Assembly (NCBI GenBank): GCA_000787465.1
Contig: JSYX01000268.1
Location: 1 to 45,690 of the forward strand
DNA length: 45,690 nt
Direction of reading: 5' to 3'
DNA from: Thermomucor indicae-seudaticae
Taxonomy: Eukaryota > Mucoromycota > Mucoromycetes > Mucorales > Lichtheimiaceae
A program made the position numbers and the translations under genes. The notes beneath the pieces are model-generated. The model saw only the letters and a list, made by a program, of their open reading frames with translations. It made no database searches and had not been told where the DNA came from. Below, piece after piece: positions 22,708-34,026 of this stretch; within the stretch, counting starts at the first letter, position 1, and every line of letters begins with the position of its first letter.

Positions 22708-25700
22708 TTATTCTGGATCCATTAATAAGACATGAGCTTTTTGGTTGCTCCCCACAACACTTAGAATGCGTCGTTTCCGTGCTCCGTTGGCCCCCAGCAC
22801 TGCTTTTGTTATATGTGGTATCTCTAACCATCTTTTTAATACCAACTAAAAAGAAAATTAATGGGTAAATGCGCTGGAGAAGCAATGATCTATGCAACCA
22901 CCTACCGGAGGCGCCCTCTTCCACCGAACTCGATCTTCGGGCCTTAATGATACATACTGCGATTTCTTGTATAACATGGTACCAAGAAACGTTTCACCGG
23001 CTTTCAAAATAGCATGAGATAAATGAATCCAGATCAAGCTAACTAAAGACACTCACTGTCTGATTTTTGTAGGACGATACCAAGCTCGTCTTCGTCAAAG
23101 AATTCCATGTCGTGTATAAAGACATTCTTCTCGAGACGAACTGTCGTGGCTGAAATATCTGTTGATGTTGACCGAATGATGGTTACTGTTGTACGTTAAC
23201 GCTGCTTCATCAGTCCTCCTCCTTCTTCTTCATACTACTATAACGATCGCGCTCTTACATATTTGAGCCTTGTCTGTAAATCCAGTGAATGCATAATAAT
23301 GTGCAGGATCATTCTTCTTTATCGAATAGTGTTAGTTAGTGTATACAGGTTATCTTTATTAGCCAAGTAAATACCTCATCATGCGTCGCCACCCGCGAAG
23401 TAAAGGTCCGTCCTCTCAAATGCTCCTTGCCTACCAAAGATGGAAGAGCAGATATCCGCAGCCTACTCTGCACCAAGGTCTGCTGACTGCTAATCGCGAC
23501 GGAAGGCCGGTCTAACATGATCGTGCATGTAGCGCTCAGAATATTCAACAGTTGTGGGATTCCTGTCACTCTCCCAAGCTGGTCTACTAGAGCATATCGA
23601 ATACATTAGTGAGTAAGACTGCAGCTGTGTCATGGACCAGACGGAACACAGTTACCTGCACTACTATTATTAGCTGTGATATCTGGGTGTAGTATAAAGT
23701 ACTCCTCCAGACAGTCTGTACGAAATGAAGTTTTGATGTATGATATGACAAGAGAAGGATCAGGGCAGATCAAGCCATCATCCTGAACGGCGTCTGGGTC
23801 CGTAAACCGGAGAACTACTACAAGTCACCCGAGCAAAAGAGAGAAAGACAATAAGCTCAGTTATATGCCAGTCCAACGAACCAATGCTTATTACTTACAT
23901 CGAAGCATCCACGCAATAAATGCACTAAACTCGGGAATCAATTTGTTTACGACAGTTACAAGTTCCAGGAGGCGCTTCATGAACGCTTTTGCAACATGTA
24001 TACTACGCTCAACCGCATCAATTTCCAGTAAACCTTCATATTTCTCCGTCCTAGGTAATTGAATATCATTGCTATCGCTTACACGTCGCTGTAATAAACC
24101 TACCATCGCGCGTATCCGGTTAATTCGCCTAGACGCAGGATTAATCGCTCACACGCAGGTTCAAGATAATGGCAAATCAAAGTCTGCATGCACTTGTAGC
24201 TATGGCTAGCTCGGCTTTCCCATCTTTTGGCTTTCTACCAATGACCATCCTTTTTATAAGAAACCTTTATACATATGTTTACTATGTCCCCCCCCCGCGC
24301 TGGTTAATCACTTACGGTTTCTGAAAGTTCTTCAGTGATATAGTAATGGAGCGGTTCACATGAGTTACCAGTAGCCAGCAAACCCAGAAGCTCTATGTGG
24401 GGCATGGGAACTTTGTTCGCTACAATGCCAAGCAGTCAGATTAGTTTAATGATAGAGTTCGTTTTCGTTTTGTAGTTGCCCTTTACCATTGTCGTTGAGT
24501 AAGGCCTCGGAAATACGCTCAATGGCTTGCTTGTTGAGCCCAGTTATTGTCGCGTAATGCTGTTGCAAAAGTTTAATGCAATGACTGATATATTCGAGCA
24601 AATAATGTATCTGCCGTTGCTCTAAAGCAATTCTAAATATCTGATCTCGCCTTGCGAACAGTAGTCCAGTGTCGACGTTGACTATTGTATATTCGCATTC
24701 TGGTCCTTGAAGCATAACCTCAACTGTGGATACGTCCGAACTCGGGTGCATGCTGATGATAATAGATGATCCATTGTTATTATGCACCTTCAAGCTCCCG
24801 GCATAATACTGAGCATTGATGCTTAGTGAGAGAAGGTTAAGTTTGTCACTGATACCCAACCAATACAGACAGACCTTTGGGTTCTACTTTACCTCAAATG
24901 GATCTTACCACTTTGGTCAGCTATCAGAAGCAATGTATGTTCCGTAGGACTGTCTGTAGGTTGCTCAGGAAGTTCCTGGGGCTTTGGTTTCTGGAAAGGC
25001 ATGATGGGACTATACATGTCATGATTAGTGTTAGCGCTGCTGGTAGCTCAAACGAGTAAATTATTCTCTCTTAAACCAGTTACCTTGGCGGTTCTGGAGG
25101 TACCATGCTGAGACCAGGCATGTATTTACTGATATCCATTGTCTCAATGGCTCTATCGATATTACGCTATACAGATCAACTCTGTAAGGAAGACCAACGG
25201 GCAAAATGCACCAGAATAATAGTAAGCTATACTCACTAATTCTGAAGGCATTGGTGGCGCCTGTGGCTTTGTGAATGTGACCCATGCTAAGGCAGTGATA
25301 CCGGATGAATTCGAGCGTTTGGACGACATGGAAAGAGGTGGCCAACAGCTTATACTTTTCGGCGTACAGTGCGTAGCGTCCACCCGAATGACGTTTCCGT
25401 TTGTACATCCCACGGCAAACTCCTTGCCTTGTTAAGGAAAGAAGTATTGGCGATCAGAAGACAAATTCGATCCATTCACCCAATTCAGATGGCACTGGCG
25501 TTATTACCTCGTGGTTCCCATACCAGCGCCGTGATCGCTGCATCGTCATCACTAGGAATTGTCCACAGGGGCTCCGTGCCACCGCGTAAAAGCGTAACGG
25601 AGCCGTCCGTTGATGCGATTGCCGCGAGATCGCAAGTCGGACACCAAGCGATCTTGCTTGCCTCAATCTTTAACCGTTTCCTTGCGAATTGAGGAAAAGG

Positions 25701-25760
25701 TATCGCGTCGTCCGACTGTTCATTCTTGGTGCGTGATGGTAGTAGTTCGAGTGAAGCCAT
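22708..25760 (-). CDS. APC4: Anaphase-promoting complex subunit 4
   Basis: Fourteen exons on the minus strand give 723 aa. Boundaries from the 5' end: 25760-25508, 25427-25237, 25166-25084, 25009-24893, 24848-24487, 24419-24316, 24234-24104, 24050-23899, 23817-23656, 23586-23347, 23273-23259, 23185-23057, 23000-22906 and 22845-22708. The N-terminal part carries the APC4 WD40-like start, KIAWCPTCDLAAIASTDGSV and ITALVWEPRGKEFAVG. The C-terminal half has the helical APC4 domain: PHIELLGLLATGNSCEPLHY, then ITEELSET, GYARWTEKYEG, and FSAFIAWMLR. It ends with a strand-rich region, VLGANGARKRRILSVVG. APC4 is a scaffold of the nuclear ubiquitin ligase that drives anaphase. Exon 11 is only 15 nt. The start codon lies 30 bp from a Tc1-type repeat fragment. 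I am sure of the family; single exon junctions may need correction by RNA data. Confidence 0.88.
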
Positions 25761-25790
25761 GTTTAAAATCGCGAAATGAGGAGCTGTTTG

Positions 25791-25850
25791 CACCACCGGT
25801 TAAAAAGTCTGAAGTGAACGACTTGAACATAGCAAAACTTGAACGCAAGT
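25791..25850. repeat. Tc1/mariner terminal repeat fragment
   Basis: The sequence starts CACCACCGGTTAAAAAGTCT, matching the outer end of the Tc1 element at 2247-3593 except for one base. After a gap of about 23 nt relative to that element, it matches the subterminal GTGAAC...AACATAGCAAAACTTGAA segment. It is therefore a decayed end of the same transposon family, inserted just upstream of APC4. A weak partner, with TTTTTAAACCGG near 25886-25897, could be the other end of a roughly 110-bp deletion derivative. Confidence 0.7.
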
Positions 25851-26429
25851 AGCCGAAGCGCAACACCCATGAGAACTGCATATTTTTAAACCGGATACAT
25901 TTGTTTCTGATACGTCGCAGAACTGCATAACGACGGTTTGGCACTCTGGCAACTAGTTTGTTGCACATCATTAGAAAAAAAATATGCTGAAAGTATACTA
26001 CCACTCTTGGAGAAATATGCAATAGGAGAAATATGAGAAAACATGAATTTGCACAAGGAAAACTCATATTCCAAAACGTATTTTTTTCAGGTCCTTCCCA
26101 TATTTGTAGGGATATTTCAGACCAATTTCTACATGCTTTATCATGTTTCATGCGCCAGAGCTGTATAAAATCCTGAATAACGCCGGTCTTACGAAAATGC
26201 TGTGGCTGCTTCCAACGTGTAGTTCATGATCTCGATAACTACGTCGATCGTTTTTTGACAAAAAGGAATCGACAAGTCTTTTTTGGTCCAAGGACAGCGA
26301 GTTGTATGAAGAAAGACACGAGCGAAGCGAGCCATTTGATTACGAATTACAATACACATAAACTAAAATTTCAGTAGAATTCTCCATAAAACGCACACAA
26401 GCGCAATCGCACCATCCCAAGTTAATGCA
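25851..26429. other. AT-rich intergenic sequence
   Basis: About 580 bp between the Tc1 fragment and the MITE. Contains short ORFs with no motif. APC4 promoter sequences must lie here or inside the repeat fragment. No other structure recognised. Confidence 0.4.
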
Positions 26430-26821
26430 CACTACGGGAAAAATAATCCTTGAATTTTGATTATGCCAGGATGGCGTAAAGGATATGCCTGGAATTAAAG
26501 GTTACGTAAAGAATGATGCTTGAATTCAAGGACCAGTTCAATGATAATTTAAATATCGTATATTTGAATTCAATGATTACAGCTTTTTGCAATAACTATA
26601 GTATACACCCAATCCGAAGCAATTCCATGACCTTTGAAGATGGGTTGTCTCGAAACATGAGCTGGAAACTCGGACCATGACTATGTCAGTCCGGCGATAG
26701 AAGTTGAAAGTTATACTTGAATAACCCTCGAATCGCTCGAAACCAAGCTTTATTCAAGGATTGTTCCAAGGATTATTCAAGAATATATCCGTTGGATTGA
26801 AGGATTAGTTTTCCCGTAGTG
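26430..26821. mobile_element. CACTA-type non-autonomous element (MITE), 392 bp
   Basis: Both ends begin CACTACGGGAAAA. The left end is 26430-26456. The right end is the reverse complement, ending at 26821, with about 25 of the first 27 positions identical. A perfect 3-bp target duplication GCA flanks it (26427-26429 and 26822-26824). CACTA-starting repeats and 3-bp duplications are hallmarks of En/Spm (CMC) transposons. The interior has several CTTGAATTCAAGG-like subterminal repeats and no coding capacity, so it must be mobilised by an enzyme from elsewhere in the genome. The intact duplication and high end identity suggest fairly recent insertion. Confidence 0.88.
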
Positions 26822-27091
26822 GCATATTCCATGCTTTAAGCGTATTCTCCCGTATTTTCTAGATCTCTTTCTCATATTGCGACAACGTGGTTTATGTTGG
26901 CTAGCTTCTTATTTTGCTTCCTTTAATCCGTCACATTGCAAGTTTGCATTAGCCCCACCGTCACTTCGTGCTTACCGCAAGCGCTACTTCAGCTTTTTTG
27001 ATTACTTCGTAACTCGAATACGTACATGAAAGGGCTTGTCGCATTAACGTATTTTGTTTAAAAGTCAAGACACTTTGATCGAGTAGGCTCT
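26822..27091. other. Short intergenic gap
   Basis: AT-rich sequence with no gene or repeat recognised, between the MITE and the unidentified minus-strand ORF pair. Confidence 0.4.
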
Positions 27092-27586
27092 TTAGACTTC
27101 TTCGCATTTCATTAACTCCAAAAAATTTTTGATCCGGTGGATGTCAAAAAATTTCTTAAACCCCGTGCAAATGTCAGCCATGGCTTTACAGTACTCCCCA
27201 TGCAGAGAACCTTCGTCTTGTAGCTTAACGGGACAACCAAGCCACCAGAAAACATATTGTTTGTGAGGTGGAGCTATAAGGAAAAAAGAAACTCTGGCGG
27301 AAAAGTGGGTAGCCAGTGTATTCTCATTTTCACAGAAATGATACTGTGCAATGAAATTGATCACTGAAACCTATAAATGGTTTGCTTCTTCGAACCCTGC
27401 GACACGGCTTGAAAAAAAAAGATACGGGCTTAATTTTCTCGTAAGTTCATGCATCCTGTCAATAGCAGCAGCATAGCGAGGCCCGGTGTACCCTTTTCGT
27501 ATGCCATGCGTAAAATTTGTGATTTCACAATGAGAAACAGCGGGCTTTGACTGAAAGTCTGTGCAACAGAAAGCATGGTACGGCAT
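27092..27586 (-). pseudogene. Unrecognised ORF pair, possibly a decayed gene
   Basis: Two abutting minus-strand frames look protein-like. The upstream frame (27371-27586) contains HCEITNFTHGIRKGYTGPRY and IDRMHELTRKLSPYLF. The downstream frame (27092-27364) contains QYVFWWLGCPVKLQDEG and FKKFFDIHRIKNFLELM. Stops lie between them and no clean GT-AG intron joins both in frame, so a broken gene or transposon relic is more likely than a live two-exon gene. I do not recognise either piece. Confidence 0.3.
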
Positions 27587-27898
27587 AACCCGCTGGATTT
27601 ATTGTGGTTTGCGAAATCCTCGTGCGGATTTTGAGCGATTTATTCAAATCCGTGCAAGTACCCGCCCTTTCACCCGCTCTGTTGTTGCCGCAGTGTTTGC
27701 TAATGTTTTATGCGAGATGGATAAGCACTAACAGACTTGAGCACAGAAACACGGAAGAACAGCCGACTCTTTCTTTTTAAAGCCACGCGCATATAGGAAC
27801 TCAAAGCTCGTCAAGAAAGAACTTCTATTTTACATGCAGGATCAAATAATAATAATAATAGTAATAAACCAAATTCTAAAGTGGGTTTTCTCATACTA
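27587..27898. other. 3' region of NDUFAF6 with AAT microsatellite
   Basis: About 310 bp with no gene. An AAT/AGT triplet run lies at about 27845-27868, just beyond the NDUFAF6 stop. Confidence 0.5.
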
Positions 27899-29160
27899 TT
27901 ATATCTCTTGTTTTCTGTAAGCATTCCACAACACTAGCGGAAGTTTCCAATCTTTTCGATGTAACTTGGGCTCGAAAATATTGAAATTGACCGCTTCAAG
28001 CTTTTGTAGGTATCGTGCGCTTGGTACCTGTATATACAGACGCTTAGCTTCAGTAAAAACGAAAGAAGAAGGCAGTTCCACAAACGTACTGCTGATAGTA
28101 ACACCGGAAACGCGGCCGGTGGCACGGCTTGGAGCATAGACCTTGCCGTCAATAAATGATCGTTTGCAACCGTAGCAACCTCGAACACAGCATCTTCAAA
28201 TCCTTCGACGTTCCCATGACGGAATACGTCTTCTTCTGAGACATTATGCTAAATTATAGGACAAGATTCAGCCAAAAAATCACACATGGAATCTGGCCTC
28301 GTTCTTTCCATACTTTGGCTGTTATTTCTGCAGGTAACACCATTCGTTTATGCTGCAAATGAAATGTCAGGGATCGTAAAAACGTTGTAATACCAATGAC
28401 TTTGCCGATATGACTGATGGCATGGTCCGCATTCACATCCTTGATTCCCAAAGTTTCAAGCTGAAGGTAGAGTACGCTGGATGCCGTATTTTCCGAATAG
28501 GATTCCATGTCTTTGATTGTCATGAACTGGTGATCGTTCAGATTGGCTCTCTTGAAATCATGATGAGCTCCGACGGAAGGGCTTTGCAAGGCCTGAATCA
28601 GCTTACTCTTTCATTGATAATTCGTTTGAACCACATGGGTGACAGTTTGCATTGCTTAAGAGTTGCATCCAAGGCCAGAGCGATCGGTTGCTGAGCGGGG
28701 CTTCCCTATCCTCGCCAAGAAGTCAACTCTTTTATAATGCGATTGCTATCCGCAAAGCAAAAAAAGAAACCTTGTAGATATTGTCGATGGCATCTTTCCA
28801 AAACTGCATGCGCATTTGACCAACTGTCGGGTTGCTGACATTGTCACGGATAGAGGCTAGTTCGACGTTGAAAGCACGAATCGCGTACTGCGCATTTCGG
28901 ACTTCGCGAGGGAAGAATGGGACACAAAGATAGCTGTCATAATCTCGCAGTCTTGACGAATGTCGTTGCCCATTGTCAATGACGCTACAGTCGAGCCCTT
29001 TTGCTGGAAAATAAGTTTCCTTCTTTTACCTCACGGAGTCTGCACAGTATTTGAAAGCCGCAGGTAACTTGTCGACGTTTTGCGTACTATAATTCGCAAC
29101 GTGCCGGTACGGTGTTCTTTGTTTAAGGGTATTGAAAGCTGCTGTCCTACAAGAAGCCAT
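27899..29160 (-). CDS. NDUFAF6: Complex I assembly factor NDUFAF6 (squalene/phytoene synthase fold)
   Basis: Six exons on the minus strand (29160-29030, 28984-28771, 28705-28607, 28550-28314, 28248-28090, 28027-27899) give 322 aa. The protein belongs to the squalene/phytoene synthase-like family and acts in mitochondria as an assembly factor for NADH dehydrogenase; it is not thought to make isoprenoids. Visible blocks are RLRDYDSYLCVPFFP, YAIRAFNVELASIRDNVS, MRMQFWKDAIDNIY, SYSENTASSVLYLQLETLG, ADHAISHIGKVIGITTFLRS and MVLPAEITAK. Also present are ATVANDHLLTARSML and the C-terminal FEPKLHRKDWKLPL. The N-terminus is basic with Ser/Thr and few acidic residues, consistent with a presequence. Presence of a complex I factor implies the organism has mitochondrial complex I. 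It is transcribed divergently from KRR1. Confidence 0.92.
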
Positions 29161-29286
29161 CGCGTACAGGTGTTCTCAGCTGCATTTTTGCCCAGAAATG
29201 CAGAGCATAAGCCACAGGAAGGGTTGGCTGAGAAGTTTCCAGCTCAGCTCATCCATCCAGCAACTGCTTTCCTTAACAACCTTAGA
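29161..29286. promoter_or_regulatory. Compact bidirectional promoter, NDUFAF6/KRR1
   Basis: Only 126 bp separate the two start codons, which face away from each other, so both core promoters must lie in this interval or extend into the opposing 5' ends. No clear TATA box is seen. Confidence 0.6.
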
Positions 29287-30473
<1,187 letters not shown>

Positions 30474-31241
30474 TAATAAACTACGGTTCGTTTCATGATG
30501 CCAACATGTAATTACGAGGTTATCAATGGATAAAAATGTCGAGGTTTATTCTGGGAGCGTTGTCTGTTCGTGCCGCTAACAAATAGCCTCTGATGTAATC
30601 GATAACTTCTGAGATCATATGTACTATTGCTCCAAAAGTACGTCCAAGACAGATTTGGAATGCATCGAACTAAAGGCTCCAGTAATAACACCTAATACGT
30701 GGCAGAGCGTTAGGCACCATTTCGGACATTCAGTCGTGAATCGAGTCCGCTGTTCAGGAGAACAACGCTAAATTCTCCACTGAGAGTAATAAAGATGATC
30801 GAGGGTGTTAACCAGTGCGGGTATAAGGAGAATAGCTGGAGTTTTATTCGTGATCTTTCTACTATCCGGACACTATATAGCTATTTGACAATGCCATGAG
30901 TGCGCTCTGCAGATCCATTCGGTACGTAGCGCTTTCACAAAGGCAACTAGAGGTCACGTTGGACAGGGCAAAAAGATCGGGGATCGCGAGTGGGGCACAG
31001 ACGTCGGAGCTAAGCTTGTTTGGGAAGGGATCTGCCCCGCCAAAAATAGGGTGTGGTGAACCGATGAAGGAAAGGCACCACGTTGAACGTCTATCACGTT
31101 TAAGTGATGGAACAACGTGTCAATCAATCAATCAAATAAATTCTTAAGCGTATTTCGGTTTTTCTTTTCCCGCCTTTTTCTTTTCTTTTCTTTTCTTCCT
31201 CTTTCTCGCTTTCTCTCTTTACTCCTTTTCTGTAACAAACA
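30474..31241. other. Intergenic with pyrimidine-rich leader
   Basis: About 770 bp between KRR1 and the Lys/Glu-rich gene. An AATAAA-like signal follows the KRR1 stop at about 30476. The last 90 bases (31150-31238) are almost entirely C and T, forming a polypyrimidine tract directly before the next start codon. The 83-codon ORF at 30896-31147 has no motif. Confidence 0.5.
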
Positions 31242-32335
31242 ATGGGCAAAAACAACAAGAGACGCAATAACAAGTCAAAGAAACGGTCTCCTAAGCCAGG
31301 AGAACAGCAGAGTCCTTCACCTGCTCTTACCAATTCATCCAAAAGCAGCCTGTCATCATCCTCGGGCGAGAGACAGGACGTGAACACGACCGTACCACCA
31401 CAGCAACAGAACGTCGAAAGGAAGGAAGCACCTACTACTTCGGAAGTTCGCGCCGAGAGCGCAGATCAATCGACCAAGAAGGAGCCTGCAGCTCAAGACA
31501 AACCAACCGAACAAGTCAAGAAGGATGACGCGGAAGCTCAAGAAGCTAAGAAAGTCGAGGCCCAAGAGACCAAGAAGGAAGCGTCCGAAGAGAAGAAAGA
31601 AGAACCTGCTACTATTAAGGAGCCGATCAAGGGAGATACCAAGAAAGGACAACAAGAAGCTGCTGCTATCAAAGAACCTGTCAAGGAAGATACCAAGAAG
31701 GAAGAGCAACCTGCGGCTGTTAAAGAGTCCGTCAAGGAAGATACCAAGAAAGAAAAAGTGATTGCAAAGGATGAGAAACGCGTCGAGCCAAAGCCAGAAC
31801 AGGTTCCCATGCAGACTCAAGAGGAGACGCGCAAGGTAACCGAGGAGCCAAAGCCTATGGAGCTTACCCCCAAAGAGGAGACATCATTGAGTAACAAAGA
31901 GGAGGAGCCATCCAATAAGCAAGAGCCTTCTTCACCTGAGACAGACAAAGAACATACCCATGCTCCTGTTTCGTCCGCGCGTCCTGTGCCAGCCAAAGAC
32001 GAAACACCGATCGTTACTACTCCTGCTAATACTACCACAACACAAAACGGTACGACCGCCGAGAAACCGAAAGAAACAAATGGTACTACTACAACATCAA
32101 AGCCAGCTACGGCTGGTGCCCCGGTTCCCGCGTCCACGTCGTCCAAGAGCAGCAAGTCCATCAAGCAAAAGAAGTCTCAATTGCTTGGTCTTTTCAAAAA
32201 AGATAAGGATAAGGTAAGATCTTACATGGGCATGTGTCTATTTTGTTACTTACGCTTTATTGCCTTTAGTCGAAAACAACCACTAACACAGACAAGGAGA
32301 CTAAGCGCAAAACATGGCAATTCTGGAAAAATTAG
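31242..32335 (+). CDS. Lys/Glu-rich disordered protein of unknown function
   Basis: Two exons (31242-32213 and 32270-32335; 56-nt GT-AG intron) give 345 aa. The start MG(K)NNKRRNNKSKK is strongly basic. Residues 60-200 are dominated by Lys, Glu, Ala and Pro and include three consecutive copies of a 15-20 residue unit with core KEPxKxDTKK (at about 31617-31755). A Thr/Pro/Ser-rich stretch follows, then a basic tail, QKKSQLLGLFKKDKDKSK, ending in KTWQFWKN. No domain is recognised. The composition predicts an intrinsically disordered protein. Repeats at the DNA level suggest unequal crossing-over. Splicing is inferred from the clean reading frame; if exon 1 reads through, a different tail of about 80 residues results. 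Confidence 0.7.
31600..31760 (+). repeat. Tandem coding repeat in Lys/Glu-rich gene
   Basis: Three near-identical units of about 57-60 bp encode 'KEP(I/V)K(G/E)DTKK' with variable linkers. Each keeps the reading frame. The last copy has KES in place of KEP. Confidence 0.75.
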
Positions 32336-32567
32336 CTCCTTACACTCGCACACGCTCCTTTCTCCCTCCCCTTTAGAAAGAGTTACGCTAGGTCGTAATA
32401 ATGCGCTTTTACCCTTCATATCTCCATCCCCTTATGTACTCTTTACTACGTCAGTAACATAATTGAACAAAAGGCTTTTTTGCTGAAAAAATTTCGTGAC
32501 TTGAATTATAGCACGAAACCAAGAAAGGGACAGGGACTGTGTGCAACCCCAACTCGACCATTTCAAG

Positions 32568-33820
32568 ATGTTGCGATTACAATTTTGTCATGTCGCGCTT
32601 CGGCAATGTGCCTGGCAGCAACAACAACGGTCTCTGTCCGCACGTCCATTCCTATTGCTATTCGACAACTCTTCACCAAAACAAAAGACACGGTTGGAGA
32701 TTGCACCCCACTGACTCAATGTCAGTCTTTCAATATTGAACATTTCCCTTTTCCCTCGTAGCATAATTCATCGATTACGGAATTGTGGTTGGCAGGTAGC
32801 CTCAACGCGTCGGTGGCTCGCGTCTTCTTCGAGTCCGGAAGAGAAAACTCGAAAAAAGCTGCAAAAGAAAGCAGAGAATGCCAAGTTGGTCATTAACAAG
32901 GCAAGGAAACAGCTCAAGAGAGCGCGTAATTCTCTAAGAATTCTGATGAATAATAGATCAAGGAGACAATACCAACACACGAAAACATTTATACAATTCC
33001 AAATTTCCTGACGTTTACAAGATTGGCATCCACGCCGTTTCTCGGCTATCTAATCATGAAGCACGATTATCAGTTTGCATTAGGTCTTTTTGCATTTGCT
33101 GGATTGACAGACTTGGTAAGTTTGGGACTCCCCACGTGTATCTGTGTGTGACTTACTAAAGTGTGGAAACAGTTGGATGGATTCATAGCTCGTCGATACA
33201 ATCTAAAGACATTTATCGGGAGCATCATTGATCCTGCTGCTGATAAAGCACTGATGACGGTGATGACAGTGACATTGGCGGCACAGGAAGTTCTGCCCTG
33301 TAAGTTCAACAACAATGGATAATAATAGTAGATAGAAAGAATGACCCAAGAGTGGTGAATATAGTACCACTCGCAGTACTCATCCTGGGACGGGATGCTG
33401 GGCTTGTGCTCGCTGCTTTTTACTATCGGTACATTTCTCTGCCAAAACCAGTAAGTAAAATCTGAATTTCAAAATTTAGGGTTTTCCATTGCCGTTAATT
33501 GGGCTACACAAGAAAACGTTAGTCCGTTACTTTGACTTTTCGATACCTTCAGCAGAAGTTCGACCCACAATGATTAGTAAAGTCAATACTGCGCTTCAGC
33601 TTGTCTTGATGGGTGCTTCCCTTACATCGACTGCCCTGAGTCAACCTTCCCCAGAAATCATGACTGCTTTACAGTAAGTCTCTCTCTCTTTTCCTCTTCT
33701 TTGCTGTCAGTTAATGAACTCCCCTTTCAATCCAGATGGACTGTCGGTGGCACAACTATCTGGTCTGGCGCCAGCTATATTTATTCCAAGGACGCTGTGC
33801 GAATCCTTAATCACGATTGA
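32568..33820 (+). CDS. CRD1: Cardiolipin synthase (mitochondrial CDP-alcohol phosphatidyltransferase)
   Basis: Seven exons (32568-32692, 32762-32900, 32957-33115, 33173-33299, 33365-33450, 33513-33673, 33736-33820) give 293 aa, near the 301 aa human CRLS1. The enzyme condenses CDP-diacylglycerol with phosphatidylglycerol in the mitochondrial inner membrane. The CDP-alcohol phosphotransferase motif DG(x)2AR(x)8G(x)3D(x)3D is complete: Asp143, Gly144, Ala147, Arg148, Gly157, Asp161 and Asp165. The N-terminus is Arg/Ser/Gln-rich without acids, as expected for a mitochondrial presequence. Hydrophobic segments follow the motif (ALMTVMTVTLAAQ, LAVLILGRDAGLVLAAFYY). Conserved NIYTIPNFLTFTRLASTPF starts the core. 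Intron 2 (32901-32956) is a GC-AG intron, AAG|GCAAGG. Intron 1 has a weak GTTGGA donor, so the presequence region is less certain than the core. Confidence 0.93.
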
Positions 33821-34026
33821 GTCACACAAGAATACTCATTCTCTTTTGCTTGCATGCCTTCTCCTCTTCTTCCTCCTTCTTCTTTTCTTCCAACTCCAGG
33901 AAAAGAAAGTCACTCCTTTTGTTCGATTTCCTAATCTCAGTAAAAAGAAAAAGATACCGACACGGTTTGCATGCATTTCATTCTTTTTAACTGAGAGCCA
34001 TATAACCTTCATTATTATCACATAAA

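Noticed and set aside
30896..31147. 83-codon ORF between KRR1 and the Lys/Glu-rich gene
   Set aside because: No motif, no splice signals, and it runs into the AT-rich stretch before the polypyrimidine leader.
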